Of a stretch of 64,000 nt of DNA, positions 17,153 through 26,593 are shown in pieces; the first letter of the stretch is position 1; each line of letters opens with the position of its first letter. The stretch spans positions 806,001 through 870,000 of the forward strand of contig NZ_FOMK01000002.1 in NCBI RefSeq assembly GCF_900112615.1, written 5' to 3'. The notes beneath the pieces are model-generated. The model was not told where the DNA came from. It was given only the letters and a program-made list of their open reading frames with translations, and searched no databases. The translations under genes and the position numbers were made by a program. This stretch comes from Chitinophaga sp. CF118 (GTDB lineage Bacteria > Bacteroidota > Bacteroidia > Chitinophagales > Chitinophagaceae).

Positions 17153-18265
17153 TTAGAATAACAGTTCTTCCCGTTTGTTCACCACATGGGTAATATCATA
17201 TTCGATCATCTTTTCAAGTAGTTCATATCCGCCATTGGCTTTACGATGGGCAAACCCCAGTTCAAGCGGAGTGATGGGGCTGGTCCAGTAGAGATTTACT
17301 TTATCGCCATATATTTCCGGCAGCGTGATACCTTCTCCGTTATACAAGGCGGCAGACAATACCAGGCTTTCAAAAGGAGCCGGCAGTTTGGAGGAGCCTA
17401 CGGTATGTCCTTCTCCCAGCCAGCTGATATGCCTCCAGGGGATATCTGCAAGCACAGATAATCCTTCAGCCATCTTCATGATCTCTTCTTCCGAAAAGTC
17501 CTTTTTATTGATCGCAATTGCCAGTTCCATCCTCCGGAAAGCAGGTGCACTTTCATTATACAGGTAAGCCACCCAGGGCATAGGACGGATACTTACGCCC
17601 ATGGTCAGGAAATAGATAACATCATCCTTTTCAAATTTACCCATCGCCATTGGTGGCCATTCATTATTATCGATGGCATAATACTGCTGCATTTTACCGA
17701 AATGTTCTTCATATGCATTAATGAACTGCTCCTGGATCACCGGCCACCTTGGTTCTTCCACACTTTCCCAGTCGGTCCGGAAATTAACGGCTTCAGCTAC
17801 ACGCTCATGTTGTACATTTGCTCCCGGTTTTCCCAGCGGGAATACCAGTTGCTGATCATCCACATCAATACAATCGGCAGCATAGGCCGCTGGTTCATCC
17901 ACATACAGGCTCCATCCGGGAATTACACCCAGTGTTTCTCCATTATACAGTACAGCAGCACCATCATCTTCGGGCATCCATACAATTGACAGCAATTCTG
18001 CCTGTAAAGGTTCTTTACCTTCCGGGTGATTACATAATCTGGCAGGTAGCATGGGTGCCATTCCATTCTCCATAGCCGCACTATCCCTGTCCGCAGGCCC
18101 CGGTTTAAGGTTGCGTAACCAGCAGGCACGCATGCGGTATTTCTTGCTGATCAGTTCTGCAGTATACAGGTAAAAATAAGCGGTACGGTCGTCCTGCTCT
18201 ACCGCCGCATACAAGGTATGGCGGCCATTAGGCTGTTCTATCAGTGTTATTGGTTCCTGGCTCAT
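17153..18265 (-). CDS. suppressor-of-fused (SUFU) domain protein
   Basis: 370 aa from the ATG at 18263-18265; an upstream in-frame TTG at 18275-18277 is less likely. The C-terminal half (about 175-365) fits the SUFU domain: WPVIQEQFINAYEEHFG, then FLTMGVSIRPMPW, RRMELAIAINKKDF and DIPWRHISWLGEGHTV. The N-terminal half is an uncharacterised, possibly duplicated beta-rich domain. There is no signal peptide or membrane segment, so it is cytoplasmic. Bacterial SUFU proteins have been proposed as immunity proteins of polymorphic toxin systems; no toxin gene is adjacent here, so that role is speculative. It is divergent from the GNAT gene at 18331. Confidence 0.75.
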   Translation of the reverse strand: MSQEPITLIEQPNGRHTLYAAVEQDDRTAYFYLYTAELISKKYRMRACWLRNLKPGPADRDSAAMENGMAPMLPARLCNHPEGKEPLQAELLSIVWMPEDDGAAVLYNGETLGVIPGWSLYVDEPAAYAADCIDVDDQQLVFPLGKPGANVQHERVAEAVNFRTDWESVEEPRWPVIQEQFINAYEEHFGKMQQYYAIDNNEWPPMAMGKFEKDDVIYFLTMGVSIRPMPWVAYLYNESAPAFRRMELAIAINKKDFSEEEIMKMAEGLSVLADIPWRHISWLGEGHTVGSSKLPAPFESLVLSAALYNGEGITLPEIYGDKVNLYWTSPITPLELGFAHRKANGGYELLEKMIEYDITHVVNKREELLF

Positions 18266-18302
18266 AGTGGAATGCAAGATACTGACTAATCGTTAAACGT
18301 GT

Positions 18303-18310
18303 TATCTTTG
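18303..18310 (+). promoter_or_regulatory. -7 promoter box of the GNAT gene
   Basis: TATCTTTG matches the Bacteroidota TAnnTTTG box and lies 20 bases before the ATG at 18331, which implies a very short leader. No convincing TTTG -33 box is visible at the right distance. Confidence 0.5.
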
Positions 18311-18330
18311 AATACACGAAAAAAACATCT

Positions 18331-18741
18331 ATGTCCTCTTTCTATATTTCAGATGATAAAACAAAACTGGATCTTGCCCTGATACATGATTTTCTCAGCA
18401 ACCGGTCTTACTGGGCCCAGGGCAGAACAATGGAAACAGTAGAAAAATCTATTGCCCACTCAATCTGCCTGGGGGTATACAACCAGGAACACAAACAGGT
18501 AGGATTTGCAAGGATAGCAACTGATTATGCCATCTTTGCCTGGCTGATGGATGTATTTATACTGGAAGATTACAGGGGACAGGGACTCAGTAAATTATTG
18601 ATAAAAGAAGTTATGGCACATCCTGATCTGCAGGGCTTAAAGCGCTGGGGACTGGTAACAGCTGATGCACATTCATTATATCAGCAATTCGGATTTACGC
18701 CGCTGGAGAAGCCTGAAAGAATGATGGAAAAACTCTTATGA
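18331..18741 (+). CDS. GNAT-family N-acetyltransferase
   Basis: 136 aa. Typical small GNAT fold: beta strands with QVGFARIATDYAIFAWLMDVFI, then the acetyl-CoA pyrophosphate loop EDYRGQGLSKLLI (motif Q/RxxGxG/A), and a C-terminal DAHSLYQQFGFTPLEKPERMM. The N-terminal FLSNRSYWAQGR segment is common to a Bacteroidota subgroup near YjcF/ElaA-like acetyltransferases. The acceptor substrate is unknown. It is divergent from the SUFU gene and lies 166 bp before the helicase start. Confidence 0.92.
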   Translation: MSSFYISDDKTKLDLALIHDFLSNRSYWAQGRTMETVEKSIAHSICLGVYNQEHKQVGFARIATDYAIFAWLMDVFILEDYRGQGLSKLLIKEVMAHPDLQGLKRWGLVTADAHSLYQQFGFTPLEKPERMMEKLL

Positions 18742-18907
18742 GGCTTATATCAATTATTTAAGTTACATTTGCATAACTTTTATTCTCTCTCCTCACCAAC
18801 TTTTGTAGTTACCCTCCAAAAAATGTGCAGGCTTGCGAGTAAGGCAGGTAAAGTATCAACTGCATTTGATAGCCTTACCATATTTTTTCATTAAAAAATC
18901 AAATAAT

Positions 18908-20233
18908 TTGTCATTTGAACAATTAGGGCTCATCGAGCCAGTGCTGAAGGCTTTGAAAGATGAAGGATATACGAATCCTACACCTATCCAACAGCAATCA
19001 ATCCCCTTAGTCCTTGAAAAACGTGACTTACTGGGATGTGCACAAACAGGTACAGGTAAAACAGCTGCTTTTGCTATTCCCCTGCTACAGTTACTCCAAC
19101 AGGATCAACAGACTGCACCCCGCAAAGGACAACGCACGATCAAAGCACTCATATTAACGCCTACACGTGAACTGGCGATACAGATACAGGAAAGCTTTGC
19201 TGCCTATGGTAAATATCTCGATCTTAAACATCTCGTTATTTTCGGAGGCGTGTCCCAGCATGGGCAAACAGAAGCGCTGAGAAGAGGTGTCGATATCCTG
19301 GTAGCTACTCCCGGCCGTTTGCTGGATCTTATAAACCAGGCACATATAAGCCTGAAAGACATCAAATTCTTTGTGCTGGACGAAGCAGACAGAATGTTGG
19401 ACATGGGCTTTGTACATGACGTAAAACGCGTTATTACCAAGTTACCGGACAACAGGCAGACATTATTCTTCTCGGCTACCATGCCACCGGAAATTCAGAC
19501 CCTGGCAAATGCCATTCTGCGTAATCCGTCTAAAGTAGAAGTAACACCAGTGTCTTCCACTGCCGATACCATCACACAATCTGTTTACTTCGTAGGTAAA
19601 CAGGATAAACGTGGCCTGCTCCTGCATCTGCTGAAAGAACATGACATTAAAACTGTCCTGGTATTTACCCGTACCAAACACGGTGCGGATAAAGTAGTAA
19701 AGGATCTGCAAAAAGTGAATATCACAGCAGAAGCCATTCATGGTAACAAGTCACAGAATGCCCGTCAGCGCGCACTCTCTAACTTCAAGTCCCAGCAAAC
19801 AAGGGTACTTGTAGCCACTGACATTGCAGCAAGAGGTATTGACATAGATCAACTCACACACGTGATCAACTATGAATTACCAAACGTACCTGAAACCTAT
19901 GTACACCGTATTGGCCGTACAGGCCGTGCCGGTGCCGATGGTGCAGCGTTCTCCTTCTGCGATGCCGAAGAAAAAACATACCTGCGTGACATTCATAAAC
20001 TGATAGCACGTAATATCCCTGTAGTGGACTCACATCCATTCCATGACAGCGAAGTTGCTGCTCCTACTTTCCGTGGTATTCCACCAAAACCACAAGGTGG
20101 TGGAGGCAGAAGCAACGGTGGTTTCTCTAATAACCGTCCGGGACGCAACAATCAGCAACGCAATAGTAGTAGCGGTCAACAGCGTAGCAGTCAGCCACGT
20201 AACAGACAGACTTCTTCAAGATACGAGAACTAA
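18908..20233 (+). CDS. rhlE: DEAD-box ATP-dependent RNA helicase, RhlE type
   Basis: About 441 aa if translation begins at the TTG at 18908, which gives (M)[15 protein letters not shown], the normal N-terminus of Bacteroidota RhlE proteins. A longer frame from a TTG at 18833 adds 25 residues without family support. All helicase motifs are present: Q motif [18 protein letters not shown], Ia [53 protein letters not shown]. The last 50-60 residues are a low-complexity Gly/Asn/Arg/Gln/Ser tail, typical of RNA-binding extensions. It unwinds structured RNA in ribosome assembly and mRNA decay and is often cold-induced. An upstream TACATTTG (18764-18771) may be its -7 box. Confidence 0.93.
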   Translation: MSFEQLGLIEPVLKALKDEGYTNPTPIQQQSIPLVLEKRDLLGCAQTGTGKTAAFAIPLLQLLQQDQQTAPRKGQRTIKALILTPTRELAIQIQESFAAYGKYLDLKHLVIFGGVSQHGQTEALRRGVDILVATPGRLLDLINQAHISLKDIKFFVLDEADRMLDMGFVHDVKRVITKLPDNRQTLFFSATMPPEIQTLANAILRNPSKVEVTPVSSTADTITQSVYFVGKQDKRGLLLHLLKEHDIKTVLVFTRTKHGADKVVKDLQKVNITAEAIHGNKSQNARQRALSNFKSQQTRVLVATDIAARGIDIDQLTHVINYELPNVPETYVHRIGRTGRAGADGAAFSFCDAEEKTYLRDIHKLIARNIPVVDSHPFHDSEVAAPTFRGIPPKPQGGGGRSNGGFSNNRPGRNNQQRNSSSGQQRSSQPRNRQTSSRYEN

Positions 20234-20256
20234 ATTACTATTAGGTTCTATTTTCG

Positions 20257-20285
20257 AAACCGGCTTCTTTAACAGAGGCCGGTTT
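20257..20285 (+). terminator. intrinsic terminator after rhlE
   Basis: A 12-bp stem with one G-U pair (20257-20268 with 20274-20285) and loop TTAAC. It is followed by a T-run TTTTTTATTTTT on the plus strand, 24 bp after the rhlE stop. Confidence 0.85.
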
Positions 20286-20345
20286 TTTATTTTTACAATT
20301 TCATAACATATAACCAGCAATCCGGAATATATCTTTACACCCGTC

Positions 20346-21242
20346 ATGGAAAGAAGAACACTCCTTAAAGGCCTGGGGCTGGGCGGCCTTGTACTTACAT
20401 CCCCTTTTTCATTTGCTGCAGAAAAAGAAAAGCCAGTTTTACGGGTAGCACATCTCACAGATATCCATTTAAAAAATAAATTGAATGCACCCACGCATTT
20501 TGCAGACTGTCTGCATCATGTACAGCAACAATCTCCCAAAGTAGATATGATCCTTAATGGGGGTGATATAGTCTTCGATATGAATAAGGAAAACCTGGCT
20601 ACTATTGATGAACAGTGGAAACTGGTAAAAACTATCGCTAAAGCAGAATGTAGTCTTCCTGTTCATTATGCAATAGGTAATCATGATATCTGGTGGGCAG
20701 AAAACAATAAAGGACAGGCCGTTTATGGAAAACAATATTCCATGGACCAGCTGCAATTATCTTCTCCTTATTACAGCTTTGTAAAGAATGGCTGGAAGTT
20801 TATTATACTCGACAGTGTACACCTGGATATTGATAATACCTGGTACATCGGAAAATTAGGTGATGAGCAATTCAGCTGGCTGGAAAATGAATTGAAAACA
20901 ACAGAGATGCCTGTATGTGTTATGTCTCACATTCCTATCCTTACAGCCACTCTCATGGTACAAGATAATATCGTAAACAAGTGGGAGATGCTGGGAGGAG
21001 AAATGCATACCGATACAGCAAAAATCATCAGCCTGTTTTACCGGCATCCTAATGTAAAATTATGTTTAAGCGGCCATATCCACCTGCGGGATAAAGTGGT
21101 GTACAATAATGTTACCTACATCTGCAATGGAGCTGTAAGTGGTGCCTGGTGGGAAGGAAACCTGAGAGAAACAGCACCTGGTTATGGTTTGATAGATTTA
21201 TTTGCCGATGGAAGTTTCTCAGAGAAATATGTAAACTACTAG
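20346..21242 (+). CDS. Tat-exported calcineurin-like metallophosphoesterase
   Basis: 298 aa. ERRTLLKGLGLGGLVLTSPFSFAA is a twin-arginine-type signal, so it is exported folded, probably with metals bound. Dimetal site motifs in order: HLTDIHLKNK (DxH), NGGDIVFD (GD), YAIGNHD (GNHD), VMSHIPI (H) and LCLSGHIHLRD (GHxH). This covers the full set for the metallophosphoesterase superfamily. Homologues are often annotated as purple-acid-phosphatase-like or Icc-like, but the substrate is unknown. A TATCTTTA sequence about 18 bases before the ATG is a near match to the -7 promoter box. The gene looks monocistronic, following the rhlE terminator and preceding the large esterase by about 100 bp. Confidence 0.9.
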   Translation: MERRTLLKGLGLGGLVLTSPFSFAAEKEKPVLRVAHLTDIHLKNKLNAPTHFADCLHHVQQQSPKVDMILNGGDIVFDMNKENLATIDEQWKLVKTIAKAECSLPVHYAIGNHDIWWAENNKGQAVYGKQYSMDQLQLSSPYYSFVKNGWKFIILDSVHLDIDNTWYIGKLGDEQFSWLENELKTTEMPVCVMSHIPILTATLMVQDNIVNKWEMLGGEMHTDTAKIISLFYRHPNVKLCLSGHIHLRDKVVYNNVTYICNGAVSGAWWEGNLRETAPGYGLIDLFADGSFSEKYVNY

Positions 21243-21346
21243 AAGTACTCCTATTTTACCGCTCTTCAAATTACATGGTATACTGACAAAAAACTATATA
21301 CTATCTATCCATCCGCTTTCTATTTTGTAAGTCAAATTAACTTACG

Positions 21347-23788
21347 ATGCGAAAGATTGTATTTATACTGGCGCTGGTCCAGTTAACAGGTCTCAGCCTG
21401 CTTGCACAACAGGCGTATGTTTTTAAGGATGGATTGATCAGCGGTCCCTGCCACCAGTACGGCAGAACAGCATTATTTACCGACCAGTTGGCGGGCCTCC
21501 TATGTGAGGGGCAGCTGAAAACACCAGTGAATGGTGCAGCTTCTTTTACAGATGATAAAGGCAAAGCCGGTACCTGGCAACCTATTCAGGCAAATAACGA
21601 AGGTGCTTTTGCCGGCCGGACTATCAACAACGGATACTTATATGTATCCTATAATTCACCTAAAGAGCAAACGGTAATCTTAAATATTGCCGGTCACCAA
21701 ATGGTATATGTGAACGGCACACCACATGCCGGCGATATGTACCGCTACGGATGGATGTATATACCGGTAGCACTACATAAAGGGATAAACGATTTTTATA
21801 TCAGAACCGGCCGCAGTTATGGTAACATGGGGATCAAAGCACAACTCATGTTCCCGAAAAAACCAGTATATATCAGTACTGCAGATTCTACTCTGCCCTT
21901 TGTTGTATCCAACAAAAACAATAGTGAACTCTGGGGAGCTGTAGTGATTATCAATACCACTGCCCAGCCACTTAAAAACCTGCAATTACAAGCTACTATT
22001 GCAGGTAAAACACTTACGACTACCCTTCCGGACATTGCAGCACAAACCACCCGGAAAGTAGGTTTTAAAATGGATGCTTCCGGTATGCAGGACGGTAACT
22101 GCTCCCTCTCCCTACTCAATGCAAAAACTACGCTGGATAATAAAACAATCACGTTAAAACCAGTTAGCGATACCCTTCATTACAGCAATACTTTCATTAG
22201 TGATATCGATGGCAGTGTTCAATACTATAGTGTATCTCCACAAGCCAATCCTGATGGGAAAGCCCCTGCCCTGTTCCTCTCCGTACATGGTGCGGAAGTA
22301 CAGGCTATCAACCAGGCCAGCGCTTACCGTTATAAAGACTGGGGCGTGCTGGTAGCTCCTACTAACCGCCGCCCGCGTGGGTTTAACTGGGAAGACTGGG
22401 GCCGCCTGGATGCACTGGAAGTACTCAGCATTGCTACCGAAAAATTCAAGCCTAATCCTGAAAGGATTTATCTGACTGGTCACTCTATGGGAGGCCACGG
22501 TACCTGGTACCTGGGGGCCACTTATCCAGGCAAATGGGCTGCAATTGCTCCCTGCTCCGGTTATCCTACATTAATGGGTTATGGCTCTGCCGACGGACTT
22601 ATTCCGGACTCACCACGAAACAACACTGAGAAAGTATTATTAAGAGCCAGCAATCCAAGCAACGTTTTCAAACTGGCTAATAACTATAAAGCATCCGGTG
22701 TTTATATTCTGCATGGCGATAGCGACAAAGTAGTATCTGTAGATTATGCACGGCAGATGAAACAGATCCTGGCCGGCTTCCATGCCGACTACAGCTATTA
22801 CGAATACCCTGGCGGAGAACACTGGTATGGCGATAAATGTGTAGACTGGGATCCGCTGTTCCAGTTTTTTAAATGGCATACCATCCCGGCAAACAGTGGC
22901 GTGAACGTGATAGATTTCTCTACCGCCAATCCTGCTATCTCATCTTCTTATCACTGGGCCCATATTCTGCAACAGCAACATTCACTTGAATACAGCCGCC
23001 TGCAGTTGTTCAGAAACAACAATACCATTACCGGTACTACCACCAACATACAAACTCTGGCCTTTGATGTAAAAGAAATTCCCACAGGTACAACTACCAG
23101 CATTATACTGGATCATCAACCTGCTATTTCGTATACCCGTAAGGCAGGCGATACTGTGATTTACTTCCACAATGGTACACAATGGGTACAGGGAGCAGCA
23201 CCGCTTGCCACAGAAAAAGGTATTGCCCGTTATGGTACTTTCAAAGAAGTATTTAAACACCGGATGGTATTTGTATACAGTACCGGCGGACAACCAGCAG
23301 AAAATGAATGGTCGTTGAATAAAGCCCGTTATGATGCTGAAACCTGGTATTACAGGGGAAATGGCGCAGTAGATCTCATTGCAGATAAAGATTTTGACGC
23401 AACCCAATATCCGGACCGTGGCATTATCATTTACGGAAATGCCAGTACGAATAAAGCATGGAAACAGCTGTTGCAAAACAGTCCAATACAGATAACACGA
23501 GGTAAAGTAACCGTAGGTACACAGGAATATACCGGCAATAAACTGGCAGCTTATTTTATGTGGCCAAGAGCTGACAGCAGGATTGCATCTGTTGCAGTAA
23601 TAGGCGGTACTGGCTTAGCTGGTATGCGTGCTGCCGATGCCAACCAGTACTTTGCCGGTGGCAGTGGATTCCCTGATTATATGATCTTTAGTACGGACTT
23701 ATTGAAAGGGAATATGAGTGCTGTAAAAACAGCAGGTTTCTATAATAATGAATGGAAGCTGGATAACACAGAAAGTATTCAGAATTAA
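21347..23788 (+). CDS. large secreted alpha/beta-hydrolase, prolyl-oligopeptidase or esterase-like
   Basis: 813 aa, signal peptide to about SLLAQQ. Residues 20-280 are beta-rich and resemble a galactose-binding or jelly-roll part (QMVYVNGTPHAGDMY). The hydrolase domain covers about 310-510: nucleophile near S379 in GHSMGGHGTW, acid in HGDSDKVV, His in GGEHWYGD. The arrangement is that of the PHB-depolymerase or esterase-D-like group used by Bacteroidota polysaccharide esterases. The C-terminal third (about 520-810) is an additional beta-rich domain seen in large secreted peptidase-annotated proteins of this phylum. It could be a carbohydrate or feruloyl esterase, or a peptidase; sequence alone does not decide. 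A strong terminator follows. Confidence 0.85.
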   Translation: MRKIVFILALVQLTGLSLLAQQAYVFKDGLISGPCHQYGRTALFTDQLAGLLCEGQLKTPVNGAASFTDDKGKAGTWQPIQANNEGAFAGRTINNGYLYVSYNSPKEQTVILNIAGHQMVYVNGTPHAGDMYRYGWMYIPVALHKGINDFYIRTGRSYGNMGIKAQLMFPKKPVYISTADSTLPFVVSNKNNSELWGAVVIINTTAQPLKNLQLQATIAGKTLTTTLPDIAAQTTRKVGFKMDASGMQDGNCSLSLLNAKTTLDNKTITLKPVSDTLHYSNTFISDIDGSVQYYSVSPQANPDGKAPALFLSVHGAEVQAINQASAYRYKDWGVLVAPTNRRPRGFNWEDWGRLDALEVLSIATEKFKPNPERIYLTGHSMGGHGTWYLGATYPGKWAAIAPCSGYPTLMGYGSADGLIPDSPRNNTEKVLLRASNPSNVFKLANNYKASGVYILHGDSDKVVSVDYARQMKQILAGFHADYSYYEYPGGEHWYGDKCVDWDPLFQFFKWHTIPANSGVNVIDFSTANPAISSSYHWAHILQQQHSLEYSRLQLFRNNNTITGTTTNIQTLAFDVKEIPTGTTTSIILDHQPAISYTRKAGDTVIYFHNGTQWVQGAAPLATEKGIARYGTFKEVFKHRMVFVYSTGGQPAENEWSLNKARYDAETWYYRGNGAVDLIADKDFDATQYPDRGIIIYGNASTNKAWKQLLQNSPIQITRGKVTVGTQEYTGNKLAAYFMWPRADSRIASVAVIGGTGLAGMRAADANQYFAGGSGFPDYMIFSTDLLKGNMSAVKTAGFYNNEWKLDNTESIQN

Positions 23789-23805
23789 TATTATTCTTTA
23801 GTTGT

Positions 23806-23849
23806 AAACGGCTCCCCGGAAGGAGACTTACGGAGGAGCCGTTTTTATT
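23806..23849 (+). terminator. intrinsic terminator after the large esterase gene
   Basis: AAACGGCTCC (23806-23815) pairs with GGAGCCGTTT (23835-23844), followed by TTATTTT on the plus strand. It ends 18 bp after the stop codon. Confidence 0.85.
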
Positions 23850-23862
23850 TTACCACTAAACG

Positions 23863-23899
23863 AAAAAGCCCGTCCAGGTAAATACCGGACGGGCTTTTT
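23863..23899 (-). terminator. intrinsic terminator after the first paralogous lipoprotein gene
   Basis: AAAAAGCCCGTCC (23863-23875) pairs perfectly with GGACGGGCTTTTT (23887-23899). The stem is flanked by A and T runs, so it can work on both strands between the convergent genes. Confidence 0.88.
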
Positions 23900-23915
23900 A
23901 ATACAATATAATTGC

Positions 23916-24686
23916 TTAGTTATACCAGATAAGATTGATAGTTTTACCGCTCTTTAATTTTAACACACCTTTGTTGTCACCACCGTAGGTGATAGTACCT
24001 GAGTAACTGAAGGTCTTACCAGTTATTGATGTACCAGTGTAATTTATAGCAGCAGTACCAGATATGATCTTGCCGGTTTCTTTATTTACCTTCACATCAG
24101 TAGCTACATAAGAGAATGTAGTTGCGTAAGAACGGGTGTTGATGATGTCAGTTGAATTAGTGAAAGCCAAAGTACCTGTACGGTTGAAAGTCTGGTTGAA
24201 TAGCAGATTGCTGCTGTCAGGTTCCAGACCGCTAACACTGAATGATGCTACAGAGCTATCATTAACAGACATTCCTGATGTAATAATCTTTATTCTACCA
24301 GCAGCAGAGAAAGACAGCGCCTTTGGTTCCAGAGAATCGGTGCAGGTCAGCTTCCACTTCCAGGCATATGAAAACCTGAGACTGTCGTTTACTCCAAACG
24401 AAACGTTTTCTGTTTTTTCAACACCACATTCATCACTTGCTTTTGCTCCTATTCTGGCGCCATATCCATTTGCAATGCCCACAGCACCACTGGTCTGCAC
24501 CATTACCCCTCCCTGAGAAGTGATAGCTTGTGAAATAACATTTCCTGCTTCATCCTCGGTTACTCCGCCACTTTCAGTAGTACTATCTTTTTTACATGCT
24601 GGAATTGCCAGTGAAATACCGCCGGCTATAAGTACCAACAGAATTGCAGATTTACTGCGCAAAATGGGGCTCATTAATTTCTTCAT
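23916..24686 (-). CDS. lipoprotein of unknown function, paralogue of the next gene
   Basis: 256 aa. The signal peptide ends in a lipobox at IPACKKDS (Cys near 31). The mature part is Ser/Thr-rich with a predicted beta-rich fold and repeated Gly-Thr-Ser-Tyr patterns (SGTAAINYTGTSITGKTFSYSG). It aligns along its full length with the protein at 24911-25678: shared SRIGAKLSDECG-like, SSDSSKANVTVTGL-like, VFNQSYTRNG-like and GKSFSYTGTITF-like segments. The leaders upstream are also nearly the same (TAGAA.GACAATTTAA just before each start), so the two genes arose by tandem duplication. No known domain is recognised. Each gene has its own terminator. The LytS/LytTR pair next door may regulate them; that is inference from position. 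Confidence 0.8.
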   Translation of the reverse strand: MKKLMSPILRSKSAILLVLIAGGISLAIPACKKDSTTESGGVTEDEAGNVISQAITSQGGVMVQTSGAVGIANGYGARIGAKASDECGVEKTENVSFGVNDSLRFSYAWKWKLTCTDSLEPKALSFSAAGRIKIITSGMSVNDSSVASFSVSGLEPDSSNLLFNQTFNRTGTLAFTNSTDIINTRSYATTFSYVATDVKVNKETGKIISGTAAINYTGTSITGKTFSYSGTITYGGDNKGVLKLKSGKTINLIWYN

Positions 24687-24860
24687 AGAAAGACAATTTA
24701 ATTGATTAGTGATATAATTGATGCTGATTTAAGAATTTTTCATAAACTTCCACGACAATGCTACGCATGCAAAGCTATAATAATATGTTTTAAAATCATA
24801 ATATAAACGTGAAATAATTAATTGTATTGTATTGAAAACATAACCCCTTGAAAATAAATA

Positions 24861-24891
24861 CTCCCGGTAGAGAGTTATTTCCTGCCGGGAG
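24861..24891 (-). terminator. hairpin after the second paralogous lipoprotein gene
   Basis: CTCCCGGTAG (24861-24870) pairs with CTGCCGGGAG (24882-24891) with one G-U pair. It lies 19 bp past the stop codon; the U-run on the minus strand is TATTTATTTT. Confidence 0.75.
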
Positions 24892-24910
24892 CAATTATCT
24901 TAAAAAATCA

Positions 24911-25678
24911 TTACCATTCTATGGTATAGGTACCTCCACCTGTTACAACAAGTGTTGCTTTCTCATTGCCCAGGAATGTAATAGTACCTGTATAACTGAA
25001 TGATTTACCTCCAGAACCGGTACCTGTAATAGTAACTGTTCCGGTACCTGATATAATCTTCAAAGTACTTTTACTGATCCTGATGTCTGAAGAAACAATG
25101 CTGATCAAACTGGTGAAAGAGCGTTTCAGATTCACTTTGGAAGTTTGACTCCCATTACGTGTATAGCTCTGGTTAAATACATAATAAGCGCTGTCTGCAC
25201 CCAGGCCAGTTACCGTAACATTTGCCTTTGAACTGTCGCTGGATGACATTCTTGGAGCATCGTAAGCGGCCTTACCGGCATAGTTAAATACAAACGTCTG
25301 AGGCATAACGTTGTTACAGCTAAGCAACCAGTTCCAGCTAAAATTATAGCTGTATGTAATAGCGGCTCCATCAACACTGGCCCCTGCAAAAGTAGTATCG
25401 TGCATTATACCGCATTCATCGCTGAGTTTTGCTCCTATCCGTGAAGATGCATTGGTTGATATTATTACAGCAGAAGCAGTAGTTTGAGATACAAGACCAC
25501 CACTCTCAGTAGAAACTGACTGACTTACCGCTTCTGCCACATCATCCTCAGATACGGCTGTTGTAGTGGAGTCATCATCTTTCTTACATGAAGAGATTGT
25601 AAATAACAAACCCGCAGATAAACATAATAATAACAATGCAACTTTACTGCGCAGGAAAATAGTGCTTCCTCCTTTCAT
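24911..25678 (-). CDS. lipoprotein of unknown function, tandem paralogue
   Basis: 255 aa. The lipobox is ISSCKKDDD (Cys near 31). The mature N-terminus contains VSEDDVAEAVSQSVSTESGG, close to VTEDEAGNVISQAITSQGG in its neighbour at 23916. One central DECG cysteine motif is shared by both. The remainder is beta-rich, ending with GTYTIEW, while the neighbour ends with NLIWYN. Predicted to be anchored in the outer membrane, perhaps surface-exposed, because an acidic DDD run after the lipid cysteine can act as a surface export signal in Bacteroidota. No function is proposed. It is 132 bp from the LytTR regulator gene on the same strand, so it could be co-regulated. Confidence 0.8.
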   Translation of the reverse strand: MKGGSTIFLRSKVALLLLCLSAGLLFTISSCKKDDDSTTTAVSEDDVAEAVSQSVSTESGGLVSQTTASAVIISTNASSRIGAKLSDECGIMHDTTFAGASVDGAAITYSYNFSWNWLLSCNNVMPQTFVFNYAGKAAYDAPRMSSSDSSKANVTVTGLGADSAYYVFNQSYTRNGSQTSKVNLKRSFTSLISIVSSDIRISKSTLKIISGTGTVTITGTGSGGKSFSYTGTITFLGNEKATLVVTGGGTYTIEW

Positions 25679-25810
25679 AGAATGACAATTTAAATTGGTG
25701 ATAAATAATTTTACTGCTAGTTAGATCATTAATTGGGGCAGGAGTTCGCGTTTTCCGGTGAAGCAGTAAATATGGGGGGTGAACTCATTATAAATAATAC
25801 TCACAGACAA

Positions 25811-26593
25811 TTATGCGTTCATCCACTGTTTAAATTCAGGAACACGGGCTTTACTAATCAGAATTTGTTCTTTTGCTGGGGGATCAATTTTAACAGATAA
25901 CCGCCCGTTAAAATAAAAATCTACTTCCAGTATTGCTTTCCGTTGTATAATAAATTGCCGGTTGGCCCTGAAAAAGATAGCAGGATCCAGTTGCTGCTGC
26001 AATTGTTCCATCGTGCCATCTATAACGTACTGTTTATAATCTGTTGTACCTGCGTATACAATCTCATTGGCCGTATAGAACCAGGATATCTGTGCTACTG
26101 TTACTGGAATCAGTTTATCCCGTGTATGAACCAGGAAAGATTGTTTGTACGAAGCAGGATTTCCTTTCAGGCTCTCTGCTATCTTTAGTAACTGTGCATA
26201 ACCATCTGCACCACCAGATTGATTACGAAGCCGGTTAAACTTTACCAGCGCCTGTTTCAGTTCTCCATCATCAAAAGGTTTCAGGATATAATCAATCCCA
26301 TTTGCTTTAAATGCCTGCAAAGCGTAATCATCAAAAGCAGTAATAAATACTACCGGTAAGGTAATATGTACCTGGCTGAAAATTTCGAATGAAAGTCCGT
26401 CGCTTAACCTGATATCCATGAACAAAAGATCACACTGCTGCGCGTTTTGCTGTAACCAGCTTACCGCTTCCGCTACTCCGGGTAAGATCACCAGCACTTC
26501 TGCCTCAGGTGCTGCATCCAGTAACATATGTTGCAGGTTCCGGGCTGTAGCCGGTTCATCTTCTATAATTGCTACGCGTAAAGACATACTCAT
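25811..26593 (-). CDS. LytTR-family response regulator
   Basis: 260 aa. N-terminal receiver domain with acidic pocket AIIEDEPA, phosphoacceptor Asp in LLFMDIRLSDG, T/S switch VVFITAFDDYA and Lys in YILKPFDDG. A linker leads to a C-terminal LytTR DNA-binding domain (about 155-258): FLVHTRDKLIPV, then INTANEIVYAG-like strands, FFRANRQFIIQ and VSKARVPEFKQW-like end. It binds direct repeats upstream of target genes. ATGA start overlap (4 bp) with the sensor kinase gene makes them a translationally coupled pair. Starts at residue 1 (26593) or 3 (26587) are both possible. Likely targets are local, for example the paralogous lipoproteins downstream. Confidence 0.93.
   Translation of the reverse strand: MSMSLRVAIIEDEPATARNLQHMLLDAAPEAEVLVILPGVAEAVSWLQQNAQQCDLLFMDIRLSDGLSFEIFSQVHITLPVVFITAFDDYALQAFKANGIDYILKPFDDGELKQALVKFNRLRNQSGGADGYAQLLKIAESLKGNPASYKQSFLVHTRDKLIPVTVAQISWFYTANEIVYAGTTDYKQYVIDGTMEQLQQQLDPAIFFRANRQFIIQRKAILEVDFYFNGRLSVKIDPPAKEQILISKARVPEFKQWMNA

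Noticed and set aside
18833-18907. N-terminal extension of the RhlE helicase from a TTG
   Set aside because: The 25 residues match no helicase N-terminus; the in-frame TTG at 18908 gives the family start.
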